The notes: generated from the sequence alone by a model not told the origin. A DNA stretch of 64,000 nt from Pontibacter pudoricolor (GCF_010092985.1 NZ_CP048106.1:2976001-3040000); one strand, 5' to 3'; counted from the first letter of the stretch, positions 9,684-18,697 are shown. Program-made: numbers and translations.

Positions 9684-9695
9684 ACAATATGAATA

Positions 9696-10466
9696 GTGAG
9701 CAGCAAACAACAGCATTTGTTACTAATACTTACACCAGCTATAGTTCTGATGCTGTTGTTTGCTGCCTGCGATACCAGCATCAAAACTGATGAAGCCGAA
9801 GTAGGCGCCCCGGAAATAGCCAGACAGTCCGCTCCTGTTTCAGAAGTTTACCACGTGGATACTGCCAAAAGCAAGCTCACCTGGATCGGGGCCAAAATTA
9901 CCGGCAGACACAACGGCGTTTTCGAGATAACCTCCGGAGAAATGCACATAATCAACAAAGAGCTAACCGGCGGAAAAATAGACCTGAACATGCGCGGCAC
10001 CCGGTCTGATGACAGAGCTCTGAACGATGATTCTAATAAAAAGCTAACCACCAACCTTCGATCTGCTAACTTTTTTGATGTGGAGCGTTACCCAACTGCC
10101 ACATTTATAATTACGGACGTCAGCCCTTACGATAGCACAAACCGTAAACCCATTAGCAAACCACCCACCCTCGACAGCCAGTTGCGTATTAAAGACGCCA
10201 CCCATTTGCTTACCGGCAACTTAACTATAAAAGACAAAACCAGAAGTGTACGTTTTCCTGCAAAAATTGCCCTGCAGGATAATGTACTGAAAGCCCGCGC
10301 AAACTTTAATATAGACCGTACCAAATGGGGCCTTGTATACCGTGCCGATAAATCCATGGGCAACCAGACCATCCGCCCGGAAGTAAACATTGACATAAAC
10401 CTTGTTGCCAACCGCGCCACCCCTACCCCTGAAACAGCAGCCACCCAACTGCCTTTGATATGCTAA
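9696..10466 (+). CDS. YceI-domain lipoprotein
   Basis: This 256-residue protein begins with a lipoprotein signal ending LLFAAC (acylated Cys at residue 25). It then has a YceI domain (about 52-240, from YHVDTAKSKLTWIGAKITG), a lipocalin-like barrel that binds isoprenoid or other amphipathic ligands in known members. The start is GTG at 9696, since the only nearby ATG (9689) is in another frame and later Met codons would remove the lipobox. The C-terminal tail is Thr/Pro-rich. It sits 12 bases after the beta-barrel gene, suggesting a two-gene envelope unit. Confidence 0.85.
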   Translation: MSSKQQHLLLILTPAIVLMLLFAACDTSIKTDEAEVGAPEIARQSAPVSEVYHVDTAKSKLTWIGAKITGRHNGVFEITSGEMHIINKELTGGKIDLNMRGTRSDDRALNDDSNKKLTTNLRSANFFDVERYPTATFIITDVSPYDSTNRKPISKPPTLDSQLRIKDATHLLTGNLTIKDKTRSVRFPAKIALQDNVLKARANFNIDRTKWGLVYRADKSMGNQTIRPEVNIDINLVANRATPTPETAATQLPLIC

Positions 10467-10512
10467 AAGGTCACCCTTTGCGTTTGTAGCTACAGTAACC
10501 AACCTTTTTATT

Positions 10513-11055
10513 ATGAGAAAGTACCTTTGCCTGCTGTTGTTTATGCTTTTGTCGGTGGTGGCAAATGCGCAAACCAATACGCTGGCAACGTTTAACCTGC
10601 GCCAAAACGAAATACTGAAGATCGGGATGATCGTGCTGGGAGGCTGGGCGCTGCTAAACATTCTTATCGGGAGTTTCAGGCTGATGAAGGCGACGCGCAA
10701 CAAGCGTTTTTTCTTCCAGATGAATATTTACTGGAACATCGTGAATATGATCATTGCATCGGTGGCATTGTATTCCTTATTAACGCAAGTGCCCGCCACG
10801 CAAAGCCTGGCCGAAAGCATTAAACTACATGACTGGTATAAAAAGATACTATACCTGAACATTGGCCTGGATGTAGCTTACCTTTTTCTGGGCCAGTGGC
10901 TAAAGGTGCGTTCCAAAACATCTCCTAAAACAGAACAGTTGCTTGGCTGGGGGCAGTCCATCGTTTTGCAGGGCCTCTTTCTGCTGGTGCTGGATATTGT
11001 GCTGGCAACTATGCTCGAAAACAGGGCAGCAATACTCTATAGTCTCATCCCTTAA
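10513..11055 (+). CDS. Small multi-pass membrane protein (DUF6992-like)
   Basis: A 180-residue protein with a cleavable-looking signal (MRKYLCLLLFMLLSVVANAQ). Four hydrophobic segments follow at about residues 37-55, 76-96, 110-128 and 150-172, with short basic loops. The layout resembles a Bacteroidota family I associate with DUF6992, but I cannot confirm the number without a search. It lies 46 bases after the YceI gene on the same strand and ends just before a strong bidirectional terminator, so it is probably the last gene of the 9036-11055 unit. Function unknown. Confidence 0.65.
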   Translation: MRKYLCLLLFMLLSVVANAQTNTLATFNLRQNEILKIGMIVLGGWALLNILIGSFRLMKATRNKRFFFQMNIYWNIVNMIIASVALYSLLTQVPATQSLAESIKLHDWYKKILYLNIGLDVAYLFLGQWLKVRSKTSPKTEQLLGWGQSIVLQGLFLLVLDIVLATMLENRAAILYSLIP

Positions 11056-11062
11056 AAAACAA

Positions 11063-11093
11063 AAAGCCGCGACAGGTGCTCTGTCGCGGCTTT
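11063..11093. terminator. Bidirectional intrinsic terminator
   Basis: A perfect 13-bp stem AAAGCCGCGACAG/CTGTCGCGGCTTT with loop GTGCT. A-run and T-run flanks make it suitable for both convergent genes (ends at 11055 and 11111). Confidence 0.9.
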
Positions 11094-11110
11094 ACCTATA
11101 GTTTATAGGT

Positions 11111-11668
11111 TTACTTATTGTTCTTGCCCGTAGCAAACTCCTCTATCATCTTTTTATTGAAAGCCGGAATATCGTCTGGCTTACGGCTGGTAACCAAACC
11201 CTGGTCTACTACTACTTCCTCGTCTACCCAGTTGGCGCCGGCATTTTTAAGGTCGGTTTGCAGGGTGTGGTAGCTGGTCATTTTTTTACCATTTACTTTT
11301 CCGGTTTCAATCAGGGTCCAGGGGGCGTGGCAAATGGCTGCTACAGGCTTGCCTGAATCCAGGAACTTACCTACAAAATTTACGGCATCTTTATTCACGC
11401 GTAGCTTATCCGGGTTCATAACGCCGCCGGGTAGCAGCAGCCCGTCATAGGTATCGGCATTCACTTCGCTCAGCTTTTTATCTACTTTAAATTTCTCGCC
11501 CCAGTCAGTGTGGTTCCAGGCTTTTATTTCGCTGTTCTTGTTCGGGGATATAATGTGTGCTTCGGCTCCTTCGTCTTTCAGGGCCTGCATCGGTTTGGTT
11601 AGCTCTTCCTGTTCAAATCCTTCTTCTACTAAAACTGCTATCTTTTTTCCTTTAAGTTTATCTGCCAT
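11111..11668 (-). CDS. DJ-1/PfpI-family type 1 glutamine-amidotransferase-like protein
   Basis: PfpI/YhbO-type proteins are small class I amidotransferase-fold hydrolases linked to deglycation and general stress protection. The 185-residue protein has the nucleophile elbow AICHAPW (Cys113, His114) and an N-terminal acidic residue in VLVEEGFEQEE that would polarise the Cys. LLLPGGVMNPD is the glycine-rich substrate loop. Length and motifs are complete. It stands alone, converging on the 10513-11055 unit. The physiological substrate cannot be stated from sequence. Confidence 0.9.
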   Translation of the reverse strand: MADKLKGKKIAVLVEEGFEQEELTKPMQALKDEGAEAHIISPNKNSEIKAWNHTDWGEKFKVDKKLSEVNADTYDGLLLPGGVMNPDKLRVNKDAVNFVGKFLDSGKPVAAICHAPWTLIETGKVNGKKMTSYHTLQTDLKNAGANWVDEEVVVDQGLVTSRKPDDIPAFNKKMIEEFATGKNNK

Positions 11669-11807
11669 AGTGCTGTGGTTTTAAAATTGGTTTGTACCCC
11701 TTTCTAAACGAACTATAGTTTCTTAGGTTAAAAGATTCAACTATAAATAAGCCACTTACCCCTGTCTCGTGAGCCCTTTATATAATTTAAAAAATCTGAA
11801 TATACCG

Positions 11808-11840
11808 TTTGGATTTATAGAGAGATAGTTCTTAAGTTTG
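11808..11840 (+). promoter_or_regulatory. Bacteroidota promoter for the PepSY protein
   Basis: TTTG (11808-11811), a 21-nt spacer and TAAGTTTG (11833-11840) form an exact TTTG/TAnnTTTG pair. The start site would be about 20-25 nt before the ATG at 11870. Confidence 0.65.
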
Positions 11841-11869
11841 CATTGTTTAGAATTGATCTAAATAAAGAT

Positions 11870-13063
11870 ATGAAAAAGAGCTTTAGCTGGCGAAAACTGT
11901 TTAACGATGTGCACCTGTGGCTGGGCATTGGCAGTGGCCTTGTACTATTTATAGTTTGCCTTACAGGCACGATCTACACGTTCAGGTCGGATATTGAGGA
12001 AATGCTGGAGCCGGAAAAATACACGGTTGCGGTGCCCGCTAATGCCCAGGCCCTATCCCCGGATATGCTGATCGCTAAACTGGAGCAGGAACAGAAAGGA
12101 ACAGTTATATCGCTGGAGATTCCGGCTGAAAAGGAAAGCAGTTACCGAGTAAGTATTGCCCCGCCTGTTACGGAAGAGTCAAAAGGTGAAGGCCGTGGCG
12201 GCGAGGGCCCAAGACCGACAACTTACTTTGTAAACCCATATACCGGAACTATAGCTGGCACTACCGAAGGCCCTGCTTCGGAGTTTTTTGGCACCGTCAT
12301 GAAAATGCACCGCTGGTTGCTGCTGGGTGATAGCGTGGGCCGTATTATAGTTGGTATCGCTACCATTATTTTCACGTTCCTGTGCCTGACCGGGCTTGTG
12401 CTGTGGTGGCCCCAAAAAATAAAGAACTGGAAGCAAGGCTTTAAAGTGAAGACCGGTGCCAACTGGAAACGCATTAACCACGACCTGCACAACACCTTCG
12501 GCTTTTATGCTTTTATATTACTGCTGATCATGTCGCTAACGGGCCTTTGCTGGTCGTTTGAGTGGTACCGCGAAGCACTGGGCAAAGTAATGGGCGCCGA
12601 GGTATTTAAGGGCCGCAAAGAAAAACCACTGTCCAGTTTTGCCGCCGCTGATGCGACCACCTTATCTGCCGAAGATTTTATAGTTAAAGCCAACGCCCTG
12701 CTGCCCTACCAAGGTAACCTGCGTATTTCGCTACCAGATAATGACACCACCGCTGTAGTTATTACAAAGAGCCAGGCCGGGTTTTTAGCCCTGAATGCAT
12801 CTGATAAAGTACAGCTGGACCAGCACAATGGCCAGCCGCTTAAAGTTGATATTTTTGCCGACAAGCCTTTGAACGAGCAGATCATATCGCTGATTAAGCC
12901 GCTGCACCTGGGCGATGTATATGGTACGTTCTCTAAGATACTCTACTTCCTGGCCTGCCTTATCGCCACCAGTTTACCGGTAACCGGCACTATTATCTGG
13001 ATAAACAAGCTAAACAAAAAAGGAAAGAAAAAGCTGAAGGCAAGAACTATAGCAACAGCATAA
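11870..13063 (+). CDS. PepSY-associated transmembrane protein
   Basis: This 397-residue inner-membrane protein belongs to the PepSY_TM family, often encoded with siderophore uptake genes and thought to act as a ferric-reductase-like or iron-utilisation component. The N-terminal helix (WLGIGSGLVLFIVCLTGTIYTF, split here only by family convention) is followed by a PepSY-like periplasmic domain, two central helices near residues 150-180 and 215-235, a second periplasmic domain and a final helix near 360-380. His residues in DVHLWLG and the MHRWLL segment could bind heme. I chose the ATG at 11870 (MKKSFSW) over a TTG upstream. No siderophore receptor is adjacent. Confidence 0.82.
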   Translation: MKKSFSWRKLFNDVHLWLGIGSGLVLFIVCLTGTIYTFRSDIEEMLEPEKYTVAVPANAQALSPDMLIAKLEQEQKGTVISLEIPAEKESSYRVSIAPPVTEESKGEGRGGEGPRPTTYFVNPYTGTIAGTTEGPASEFFGTVMKMHRWLLLGDSVGRIIVGIATIIFTFLCLTGLVLWWPQKIKNWKQGFKVKTGANWKRINHDLHNTFGFYAFILLLIMSLTGLCWSFEWYREALGKVMGAEVFKGRKEKPLSSFAAADATTLSAEDFIVKANALLPYQGNLRISLPDNDTTAVVITKSQAGFLALNASDKVQLDQHNGQPLKVDIFADKPLNEQIISLIKPLHLGDVYGTFSKILYFLACLIATSLPVTGTIIWINKLNKKGKKKLKARTIATA

Positions 13064-13119
13064 ACTATAGTTGCCGGTTAATCTTCTTCGCTTTATAGCA
13101 AGCTATAGTTAATAACCTT

Positions 13120-13155
13120 AAAGCACCTGTCATCTGGTTGGCAGGTGCTTTTTTG
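13120..13155 (+). terminator. Intrinsic terminator after the PepSY gene
   Basis: Stem AAAGCACCTG/CAGGTGCTTT (13120-13129 with 13142-13151) followed by a T-run. The rest of the 363-bp gap to 13427 is AT-rich with two CTATAG-type palindromes and no other structure that I can see. Confidence 0.85.
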
Positions 13156-13426
13156 TTACCAGTTATACCGGTGTAAGCGGGTGTACTCGTGTAAAAACGT
13201 AGCTATATCGGAGCTTATATTATAGGATCTAATCTATAGTTCAGACAGTTGTTCGATTATAATATTCCCTGCGGCCAAGTACTCTATTTTTATAGAATTA
13301 TAGTAAATAATTGATATATTGTATACTGCAAGCTGTTACCTTTTGGTAATACTTAAAATTACTTCGCCTATAGTGCAGATATATATGCTTTAGGTTATCC
13401 GGGAGTTGATGGTAATAAAAACAACA

Positions 13427-14031
13427 ATGAGACGAAAGCTTATACTCTTACCCTTACTTCTAGTCCTAGGTGGAAGTGCTTCTGCTCAATCATTTTTAGA
13501 AGTGTATGAAGCTTACCAAACTAAAAAATAAATGCTGTAAGGTCAGCTAAAAGTAGAAAGCTTTTTAAAAGAGTGCTTTCAGAAAGAATAGCCCAACTTG
13601 ATTCAGTTTTCAGAAACCACAAAATCAAAACAGGTTATGACTTTAACAACGCTGATACAATTAACATCATCATTCAAACAAGCATTGAGAGTAACTATAG
13701 CAGCGTCATAATCTGGAACTTCAAGGACACAATTTCCTACAGAGAAGATGTAAAAGTGGAAGTAACCGGAAAGGAGAAGAAGATTACTGTGTATGCGCCT
13801 TTCCTTGACAAAAATGAGCATGGAATCTCTATTAGCCCAGACAGAGATTCACTAGTTGTATTGGCAAGTATAGGGACTTTTGAGAAAGCTCTGCAGATGG
13901 CAGAAGACCATCCTATATTCGATGGAGCTATCTCTAATATTATAAAGGCAGAGAAAAGGAATGGACGTTATTTTATCAGAAACAAATATCTTCCTCCTTT
14001 TGGTTTTATCAGAAATAGCAATAAAAAATAA
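13427..14031 (+). pseudogene. Secreted hypothetical protein split by a one-base frameshift
   Basis: An ATG at 13427 encodes a signal peptide (MRRKLILLPLLLVLGGSASA) and the start of a mature protein, but the frame hits TAA at 13529 right after a run of six A (13523-13528). One more A would join it to the downstream frame (visible from 13573) and give a single 201-residue protein ending at 14031. The downstream part has no family I recognise; its ends read AVRSAKSRKLFKRVLSERI and FGFIRNSNKK. The next gene begins 5 bases later. A sequencing deletion in the A-run is the simplest explanation; true inactivation or slippage is possible. Confidence 0.7.
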
Positions 14032-14036
14032 TAGCG

Positions 14037-14738
14037 ATGAAAGAATTAGCTGTCTTGGTTATTTGTGTCTTGTGCTCGTTTTCTGGGTTTGGCCAGGACA
14101 ATAGTGGAGTTAGGAAATTTTCAGATACAGAAAAGGCAATCATCCGGTACAGAACTCTCACTCAGCAAGCATGGGAGGCAAATAATGAAAAGCTAGCTCT
14201 TAGCTACATGGATTCTGTAAAAATCAGCATTGTTGGCTCCTATGTAGACAGTCACACGTTTAAGACAATGGGCGATAAGAAAGTAAGCCTAGAGAGCCTT
14301 AAGAAACCTGTGCTATTGATTACCTCTGCCACGTGGTGCGCTCCCTGTATCGGGGAGATCCTTGCCCTGAATAAAGTAGCTGAGGAGTACTCGGATAGAG
14401 TAGACTTCTTGGTATTGTTCCACGATGCAAAAAATGAGAAGTTAGAAAAAGTTGTGAAGCAGTATGGAAACGCAGTTTCGGTTGTAGCTTCAGAAAAGAA
14501 AGAAGAAGATCCGCATACACTCGATATTGCTGGCTTTAGGCACATCACAGGGTATCCAACGAATTACTCCATTGACAGAGAAAGAAGAATCATTGCCTAC
14601 TCGCAAGGAGCCGCAGTTGCCAGGACCTATGATAATGGGAAAGGAGAAACGATTACGATCACAAAGGAAAGAGCCGATGAGCTCAACTATATCCGGCTAA
14701 AGGAAGAAGTGGAGCACTTAATTACCAAAAGCTACTAA
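14037..14738 (+). CDS. Secreted thioredoxin-like (TlpA/redoxin) protein
   Basis: A 233-residue exported protein: signal peptide ending SFSGFGQ, an N-terminal helical spacer, then a thioredoxin fold whose active site is W100-C-A-P-C104 in TSATWCAPCIGE. A cis-Pro loop is visible in HITGYPTNYSID. TlpA-like proteins reduce disulfides in envelope proteins or act as peroxiredoxin partners. It starts 5 bases after the frameshifted secreted gene, implying an operon in which the upstream product may be a partner. The roughly 30-residue C-terminal helix is an extension beyond the core fold. Confidence 0.85.
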   Translation: MKELAVLVICVLCSFSGFGQDNSGVRKFSDTEKAIIRYRTLTQQAWEANNEKLALSYMDSVKISIVGSYVDSHTFKTMGDKKVSLESLKKPVLLITSATWCAPCIGEILALNKVAEEYSDRVDFLVLFHDAKNEKLEKVVKQYGNAVSVVASEKKEEDPHTLDIAGFRHITGYPTNYSIDRERRIIAYSQGAAVARTYDNGKGETITITKERADELNYIRLKEEVEHLITKSY

Positions 14739-14852
14739 CACGGTACGGGCTACGCCTCGTTCACCTTATATACAAGTCCGTTAGGCTAGATTTAAAGTCC
14801 CAAGCAGTGCTATAGTATAACCAAATCAAAATAATTATAACAACCTAAAACA

Positions 14853-15269
14853 ATGGAAAAAACAGTGATTACCATCACGGCTACAATCGCAGCAGGCATC
14901 AGCAAAGTTTGGGAGTATTATACCAACCCCGTGCACATAACCCACTGGAATTTTGCCACGGAAGACTGGCAATGCCCGAGAGCTGAAAACGACCTGCGCG
15001 TTGGCGGAAAATATAATGCAAGAATGGAGGCCAAAGACGGAAGTTTCGGTTTTGATTTTGAAGCGGTTTATGAGGAAGTAGTAGATCAGAAAAAACTAAC
15101 CTATACTTTAGCCGACGGAAGACAGGTGACCACTGAGTTTAAAGACCTGGACGGCACCACAAAAGTAACCACCACCTTTGATGCGGAAAACGAAAACGAT
15201 GTGGAAATGCAGCGCGCCGGCTGGCAGGCAATACTGGATAACTTTAAAAAGTACGTTGAAACAAACTAA
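14853..15269 (+). CDS. SRPBCC/AHSA1-family protein
   Basis: A 138-residue START-like helix-grip fold protein (activator of Hsp90 ATPase homologue type). The typical N-terminal pattern is present: ITATIAAGISKVWEYYTNP, then HITHWNFATEDW and a GGKYNARME strand. It ends with the long C-terminal helix (GWQAILDNFKKYVE). Such proteins bind hydrophobic ligands; no catalytic residues can be assigned. It heads a run of small genes to 16362 (next gene 43 bases on), perhaps co-transcribed. Confidence 0.88.
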   Translation: MEKTVITITATIAAGISKVWEYYTNPVHITHWNFATEDWQCPRAENDLRVGGKYNARMEAKDGSFGFDFEAVYEEVVDQKKLTYTLADGRQVTTEFKDLDGTTKVTTTFDAENENDVEMQRAGWQAILDNFKKYVETN

Positions 15270-15312
15270 CAGCCCGAAACTATAACAGACCCCGGAACCA
15301 GCAAACCAAACC

Positions 15313-15753
15313 ATGCATCCCATCCTCAGAAACATTTTAGCAGTTATTGCCGGCATTGTTACCGGCAGCATCGTAAACATGGGCCTTATCCAGGTAAGCG
15401 GTTCCATTATTCCGCCACCAGACGGTGCAGATGTTACCACCACCGAAGGCTTAAAAGCAGCCATGCATTTATTCGAGCCGAAGCATTTTATTTTTCCATT
15501 TCTGGCACACGCGCTGGGCACTTTTGCAGGGGCTTTTGTAGCAGCTATAGTTGCCGCAACCCATAAACTCAGATTGGCATTGGCGGTAGGTGTATTTTTC
15601 CTGGCCGGAGGCATTGCCAGCGTATTTATGCTTCCTTCGCCAACCTGGTATACTATAGTTGATCTAACTGCAGCCTACCTCCCGATGGCCTGGCTGGCAG
15701 GCAAACTGGTAACCAGAAAAAGCAGATCTGCACGCCAGGCAAACTTAGCATAA
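15313..15753 (+). CDS. Four-helix membrane protein of unknown function
   Basis: A 146-residue protein with four predicted membrane helices: residues about 7-27 (ILAVIAGIVTGSIVNMGLI), 60-82, 88-108 and 114-134. A conserved-looking HALGTFAGAFVAA segment lies in helix 2, the loop between helices 1 and 2 is Pro-rich (SIIPPPDGAD), and the C-terminal tail is basic. I do not recognise a named family with confidence. It lies between the SRPBCC and DUF1697 genes on the same strand. Confidence 0.7.
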   Translation: MHPILRNILAVIAGIVTGSIVNMGLIQVSGSIIPPPDGADVTTTEGLKAAMHLFEPKHFIFPFLAHALGTFAGAFVAAIVAATHKLRLALAVGVFFLAGGIASVFMLPSPTWYTIVDLTAAYLPMAWLAGKLVTRKSRSARQANLA

Positions 15754-15807
15754 CTAACCTACGCATGGCCAGCCGTTACAGCAGCTGGAAACAAACATCA
15801 AAAACAA

Positions 15808-16362
15808 ATGAGCCAGAAACTGAACAAGAACAGGTATGTTGCCTTCCTACGTGGCATAAATGTAGGTGGCAAGCATAAAGTACCGATGGCGGAGCTTAAA
15901 ACGGAGATGGAAAAACTGGGATTCGGGCATGTAGAAACACTGCTAAACTCCGGGAATGTTATTTTTGATGCTACGCCTGCTCCGGAAAAAGAATTAGAAA
16001 CTATAATTGGCAATAGTCTTGAAAAAGCTTTCGGCTTCCCGATACCTGTTTTGGTTCGGGATGCTGAAGTGATAGCAGATTTACGTCAAAATAATCCTTT
16101 TCAGGAAGTAGAAGTTACCAAAGACACCCGCCTTTACATTTCCTTTCTGAAAGAGAAGCCTGCAAATGACTTAACTAACCCGTGGGCCACAGCAGACGGA
16201 GCTTTCCAGGTACTGGAAGTGCGGGATAGAACAATATGCAGTGTACTGGACCTTGCAATTACCCAAACCACAAAAGGGATGGGTGAACTGGAGGCACTTT
16301 TCGGCAAAAGCATGACCACCAGGAACTGGAACACGATAGATCGTATAGCAGCTAAAATGTAA
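15808..16362 (+). CDS. DUF1697 protein
   Basis: A 184-residue protein with the DUF1697 hallmark near its start: YVAFLRGINVGGKHKVPM, then LNSGNVIFDA (about residues 45-54). Family members are cytoplasmic alpha/beta proteins of unknown activity. Length matches. It is 54 bases after the membrane protein gene and converges with the metallopeptidase-like gene at 16419. Confidence 0.88.
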   Translation: MSQKLNKNRYVAFLRGINVGGKHKVPMAELKTEMEKLGFGHVETLLNSGNVIFDATPAPEKELETIIGNSLEKAFGFPIPVLVRDAEVIADLRQNNPFQEVEVTKDTRLYISFLKEKPANDLTNPWATADGAFQVLEVRDRTICSVLDLAITQTTKGMGELEALFGKSMTTRNWNTIDRIAAKM

Positions 16363-16418
16363 AATGGCAGCCTTACTTATCCCTTCTCCCATCTAACTAT
16401 AACACTACGCATACAAAG

Positions 16419-16799
16419 CTATAGTTTCTTTTTAACATCAGCTGGCAATGGCAGGCCGGATGGTTGTATTATGCCGATTTCCTTATTTTGCTGTTCACTA
16501 AAAAAGCGCTTATGCTTCATGCCGGCTTCGCGGGCCTCTACTTCAAACTTGTTGTTATAGTATCCTACCCGCCACGATTCTTTCAGGTAAAGCCACAAAA
16601 ACCGGAAAAAGCCATGCTCCTGAAATTGTCTGATGTGGCACAGCTCATGCTCAAACCAGCCTTTGTCTTCTAAAAAAGTCTGCCTGTCTACGCCGCTCAG
16701 GTGTATACTTTTGCCCAGTACCATGGCTACGTTCCGGCTCTTTAAAACCATGCAGGCAATACGGGCAAAAGGCGATCGTTCTACAATTTTATAGTTCAT
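16419..16799 (-). CDS. Small HExxH protein (DUF4157-like)
   Basis: A 126-residue protein with a zinc-protease signature H51-E-L-C-H55 in FEHELCHIRQFQEHG. A downstream ...FEVEAREAG segment could give the third ligand, as in gluzincin-like peptidases. The size and the HELxHIxQ pattern match short DUF4157-type Bacteroidota proteins. There is no signal peptide; the middle has a Trp/Tyr-rich helix (RFLWLYLKESWRVGYY) that could touch the membrane. Proteolytic activity is an inference from the motif only. Confidence 0.7.
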   Translation of the reverse strand: MNYKIVERSPFARIACMVLKSRNVAMVLGKSIHLSGVDRQTFLEDKGWFEHELCHIRQFQEHGFFRFLWLYLKESWRVGYYNNKFEVEAREAGMKHKRFFSEQQNKEIGIIQPSGLPLPADVKKKL

Positions 16800-16926
16800 T
16801 TTTCAGGCAATCAATTTTATAACTTTTATACTTCGGTTTTAAACTATAACAACATCCTAGAGGACTAACGGTGTCTAACCATGGGTGAATACACCTTATT
16901 TACAGGCGAATATGCAAAACCCCTCA

Positions 16927-16958
16927 TTTGCCTGTTAAAAATTTTGCACTTATCTTTG
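16927..16958 (+). promoter_or_regulatory. Bacteroidota promoter for the NlpC/P60 gene
   Basis: TTTG at 16927-16930, a 20-nt spacer and TATCTTTG at 16951-16958 match the consensus exactly. The predicted leader before the ATG at 17081 is about 115 nt and ends with a CCCGC/GCGGG hairpin (about 17048-17062) close to the start codon. Confidence 0.65.
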
Positions 16959-17080
16959 CCCAAAGCAGCATTAAACAAAATACCATTATACTGTTTAAAG
17001 CCAATTTTGGAGTAGAAAAGCTGCTTAAATAAGGTGAAACTGTTTACCCGCGCGGTGCGGGAGCTAACTAGCCAAACCCT

Positions 17081-17713
17081 ATGAAAAAAACCATCATACT
17101 AAGTATACTGGCGACTTTGTCGCTTGTTCTGTCATACTTCTACGAAGTTACGCCTGCTGAGTCGGCGGACCTGCCTGCACCGGTTGCAACTATAACACCT
17201 TACGCCATTAATTCAGGCGAAGACCTGACCAATGCCCTGCTCCTGAAAGCTCCTTTGGTAACCCTGCCGGAGCCTGAACCAAAGCCGGAACCTGAATCGG
17301 AGGCATTTTACTCTAAAAAGCTGCGCATGCAGTTTGACACCAGCAAAAACAAAGACCTGATTCAGACAGTGGCCAGTTGGCTAGGCACTCCTTATAGTTA
17401 TGGACGTGGCTCTAAAAATGGCACCGACTGTTCCGGTTTCGTAACCAGCATTTACCGGGACGTATATGGCATTAAGTTAAGCCGCAGTTCGCAGTCTATG
17501 TACCAGGATGTGAGGCGTGTAAAGAAAGACAACCTGCGCACAGGAGACCTGGTTTTCTTTAAGCGCGGACCAAAGCAGCCGATCTTCCATGTGGGCATCT
17601 ACCTTAAAAACGGCAAGTTCATACATTCTGCTACCAGTGGCGGTGTAATGGTAAGCTCGCTTCAGGAACCTTTCTACCGGAAGAACTACTACGCCGCCGG
17701 CCGTGTAAATTAA
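17081..17713 (+). CDS. NlpC/P60 (C40) cell-wall peptidase
   Basis: A 210-residue exported peptidase that would cleave D-Glu-diaminopimelate-type bonds in peptidoglycan stem peptides. An N-terminal hydrophobic segment (residues 4-21) acts as signal or anchor. It is followed by a Pro/Glu-rich linker (PEPEPKPEPESE) and the C40 domain from about residue 90. Catalytic Cys117 is in TDCSGFV, His170 in IFHVGIYL, and a further polar residue in the FIHSATSGGV region. Length is normal. Monocistronic, with a promoter at 16927 and a terminator at 17736. Confidence 0.92.
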   Translation: MKKTIILSILATLSLVLSYFYEVTPAESADLPAPVATITPYAINSGEDLTNALLLKAPLVTLPEPEPKPEPESEAFYSKKLRMQFDTSKNKDLIQTVASWLGTPYSYGRGSKNGTDCSGFVTSIYRDVYGIKLSRSSQSMYQDVRRVKKDNLRTGDLVFFKRGPKQPIFHVGIYLKNGKFIHSATSGGVMVSSLQEPFYRKNYYAAGRVN

Positions 17714-17735
17714 GCAGCCTAAACTATAGTTTATA

Positions 17736-17765
17736 AGCCTTGCAGCTACCTGCGGGGCTTTTTTA
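17736..17765 (+). terminator. Intrinsic terminator after the NlpC/P60 gene
   Basis: Stem AGCCTTGCAG/CTGCGGGGCT (two G-T pairs, loop CTAC) followed by six T. Confidence 0.8.
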
Positions 17766-17900
17766 TTTACTATAGTTACAACAATTTTATATCCGGTAAG
17801 TATAGGAAGGTTAGCATTACTTTAACCAACTTTGTACCCGCAAAACAGCAACCAGAACCCCGTAAATCAGTAACACAAACAGGCATTACAACTATAACCT

Positions 17901-18442
17901 ATGGATAACCAGGCACCCGACGGCAAAAACATATCCCAAAGCTCGATATTTAAGACCCTGCTGGCAAAAGCTGAAAGATATCTGAAGCACCCTGCAGAAG
18001 TGACCAAGCTCCTGAACGAGGCTTTTAAGAAAGCTACGGCTAAAAAAGTGTAGGCACCCTGGCCGCCGAAGCCTGGGAAAACCTGCAACTACTATCGCGC
18101 ATGATAAAAGCCGCAGTGGCCGGCGACTACAAAGGCATACCCACTACAACACTGGTAGGTGGCGTGGCGGTAATCCTTTACTTTATTATGCCTATTGATA
18201 TTATCCCGGACTTTATACCGGTAATTGGTTTGCTGGATGATGCCAGCCTACTTGCCTGGTTTATGACAACTATAAAAACAGAGCTCGACCGCTTTAAGGA
18301 CTGGGACATAATGCACCAGGAACAGCAGCGCCAGGCGGCTCATAACAGCGCACCCCATAACGCCGACAGCTCTTTTGGCACCCCAAAATACAGCGACCGC
18401 TCCGGCGATAACGTAGAAGTAGACAGACATACTGAATTGTAA
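17901..18442 (+). pseudogene. YkvA/DUF1232 membrane protein split by a one-base frameshift
   Basis: The ATG at 17901 reads MDNQAPDGKNISQSS and an amphipathic helix, then stops at TAG just after a six-A run (18042-18047). Adding one A joins it to the frame that continues GTLAAEAWENLQLL and into the DUF1232 core: PIDIIPDFIPVIGLLDDASL (about residues 92-111 of the repaired protein), the family hallmark. The repaired product is 180 residues with a hydrophilic His/Asn-rich tail. The intact downstream ORF starts only at 18101. This is the second A6 break in the window, and sequence error is likely. Confidence 0.8.
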
Positions 18443-18461
18443 TTCTTAAACTACTATACCT

Positions 18462-18647
18462 ATGAAACCAGAAAACAAAAACCAGAACCCGGAAAACAAG
18501 GCAACCAAAAAGCAGTCACAAGACCCTGAGGTTGCCGGAACAGGCAAAGCTAACAAAGAACCGACACTACGGTCTTATACAACCGATAGCAGCCGTTCGC
18601 ACAAAAGCCGTCACGACGATATGGCAACAGGCGGTAACATCCGCTAA
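18462..18647 (+). CDS. Small hydrophilic protein, unknown
   Basis: A 61-residue, highly charged, low-complexity protein rich in Lys, Asn, Ser and Thr (starts MKPENKNQNPENKATKK, ends DDMATGGNIR), probably disordered. No hydrophobic segment. It follows the DUF1232 gene by 19 bases and ends just before a strong terminator, which supports it being the last gene of that unit. No family recognised. Confidence 0.55.
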   Translation: MKPENKNQNPENKATKKQSQDPEVAGTGKANKEPTLRSYTTDSSRSHKSRHDDMATGGNIR

Positions 18648-18662
18648 CTATAAGTAAACTAT

Positions 18663-18697
18663 AAAAAGCCTGCCACTTAAAACCGGCAGGCTTTTTT
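18663..18697 (+). terminator. Intrinsic terminator
   Basis: Stem AAAAAGCCTGCC with GGCAGGCTTTTTT, ending the DUF1232/small-protein unit. Confidence 0.88.

Noticed and set aside
16960..17080. Leader considered as a c-di-AMP (ydaO) riboswitch because it precedes an NlpC/P60 gene
   Set aside because: I could not align the conserved ydaO segments; only a simple hairpin is evident.
13523..18047. A6 breaks as programmed frameshifting
   Set aside because: A6 is short for slippage, no stimulatory structure was seen, and two unrelated breaks elsewhere have the same one-base deficit, favouring assembly error.
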